Assembly: GCA_964636675.1 (NCBI GenBank)
Contig: CAZWUO010000033.1
Coordinates: 1 to 24,139, forward strand
Reading direction: 5' to 3'
Origin: JALUUH01 sp964636675
GTDB lineage: Bacteria; Pseudomonadota; Gammaproteobacteria; S012-40
Length of the DNA stretch: 24,139 nucleotides
A program made the position numbers and the translations under genes. Positions 23,687 through 24,139 of the stretch are shown here, in pieces. Positions within the stretch are counted from its first letter, which is position 1. Each line of letters opens with the position of its first letter. The notes beneath the pieces were generated by a model that was given only the letters and a program-made list of their open reading frames with translations, had not been told where the DNA came from and did no database searches.

Positions 23687-24139
23687 TTACACTACAAAAA
23701 TATCTTGTAGTGTAGGGAATGCGCGGTGTACGGCATTGCGTCCTTCTTCGATGGCTTCTTGGGCCTTGTCAAACTCCATTAATCCTATGGATGCTAATTT
23801 TGGACTTAACAGTATATCGGGCGGATCTCCTGCCATCCGGCTGCGGGTAATCTTATCTTGCATTATGTTGACCGAGGTGGAAATAACCTCAAAGAGTCCG
23901 GGTGTGTCGGTGGTGCTTTCGAACAAGTGATCGAATATCTCTTGTTTTTTGTTGGTGAGTTCGTTAGTCAGTTTCTCTAGTATGGTGCGTTCTGCGGTTG
24001 GCTCTAAGTCCTTCGGCAATTGGGGCTGGTGATCTTCAAGATGTTTGCCTACGATGTCGTTGTTAAGATTAACCGCTATAATGAGCTCAGCCCCCATTGC
24101 GCGACATAACGAGACGGGAATGGGGTTGCTGACGGCACC
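23687..24139 (-). CDS. Patatin-like phospholipase (RssA/NTE family), partial
   Basis: The frame continues through the right edge; only the C-terminal 150 residues are in the window. At the edge the sequence reads GAVSNPIPVSLCRAMGAELIIAVNLN, the segment that follows the catalytic Asp of the patatin Ser-Asp dyad (normally DG[GA]); that Asp is just outside. The Gly-x-Ser-x-Gly serine motif, further upstream, is also missing. The in-frame ATG at 24097 is internal, not a true start. The rest (residues from ERTILEKLTNELTNKKQEIF to FPTLQDIF) is helical and more variable. The family includes bacterial RssA and eukaryotic NTE lysophospholipases. It lies 6 bases upstream of the hydrolase gene, probably in one operon. 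Confidence 0.85.
   Translation of the reverse strand, partial: GAVSNPIPVSLCRAMGAELIIAVNLNNDIVGKHLEDHQPQLPKDLEPTAERTILEKLTNELTNKKQEIFDHLFESTTDTPGLFEVISTSVNIMQDKITRSRMAGDPPDILLSPKLASIGLMEFDKAQEAIEEGRNAVHRAFPTLQDIFVV

Noticed and set aside
1..24139. CRISPR arrays, tRNA/rRNA genes, insertion sequences or phage genes
   Set aside because: No regularly spaced repeats, no tRNA-like cloverleaf or rRNA stretch and no transposase or phage protein were seen by eye; a covariance-model scan would be needed to exclude small RNAs.

Overview
The window reads as chromosomal DNA of a gammaproteobacterium. The main evidence is the lptD-surA-pdxA-rsmA block, the nearby amgK-murU pair, a TIGR02647-family protein and a DUF5062-type protein, all of which I know mainly from Gammaproteobacteria. 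Base composition is moderate to A/T-leaning. I cannot name a genus. Coding density is high. I found no tRNA, rRNA, CRISPR array, insertion sequence or phage gene.

Region 1 (1-7044, minus strand) is a ten-gene Mrp/Mnh-type cation/proton antiporter operon. The order of transcription is mnhE, mnhF, mnhG, a stand-alone gene matching the C-terminal part of MrpA (MbhD+MbhE-like), mnhB, mnhC, then three large antiporter-like (NuoL/M/N-fold) subunits with an 84-residue two-helix membrane protein between the second and third. Nearly all genes overlap by 1 to 11 bases. The last gene runs off the left edge. A promoter-like -10 box with a dyad upstream lies in front of mnhE.

Region 2 (7328-9996) is a less conserved, A/T-rich stretch. 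It holds a predicted GT-B glycosyltransferase, a DUF2461 protein and an unrecognised 196-residue protein whose leader carries a direct repeat and a hairpin.

Region 3 (10013-12397) is a minus-strand run of a DUF5062-type gene, amgK and murU, followed by a divergent TIGR02647 gene. AmgK and MurU form the cell-wall recycling shortcut that turns MurNAc into UDP-MurNAc.

Region 4 (12788-18083, plus strand) is lptD, surA, pdxA and rsmA: outer-membrane LPS insertion, its periplasmic chaperone, vitamin B6 synthesis and 16S rRNA dimethylation. surA/pdxA and pdxA/rsmA overlap. No apaG or apaH follows rsmA; a convergent yceI comes next. The 390-base gap before lptD contains a run of ten C.

Region 5 (18175-24139) holds yceI (-), selO (+), trhP (-), a PilZ-domain protein (-), and a likely operon of a patatin-like phospholipase (cut by the right edge), an alpha/beta hydrolase and a small Rieske protein (all -).

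The most unusual item is the antiporter cluster with its split MrpA equivalent, three complete proton-channel subunits and an uncharacterised small membrane subunit. I regard it as a variant of a known machine, not a proven new system.
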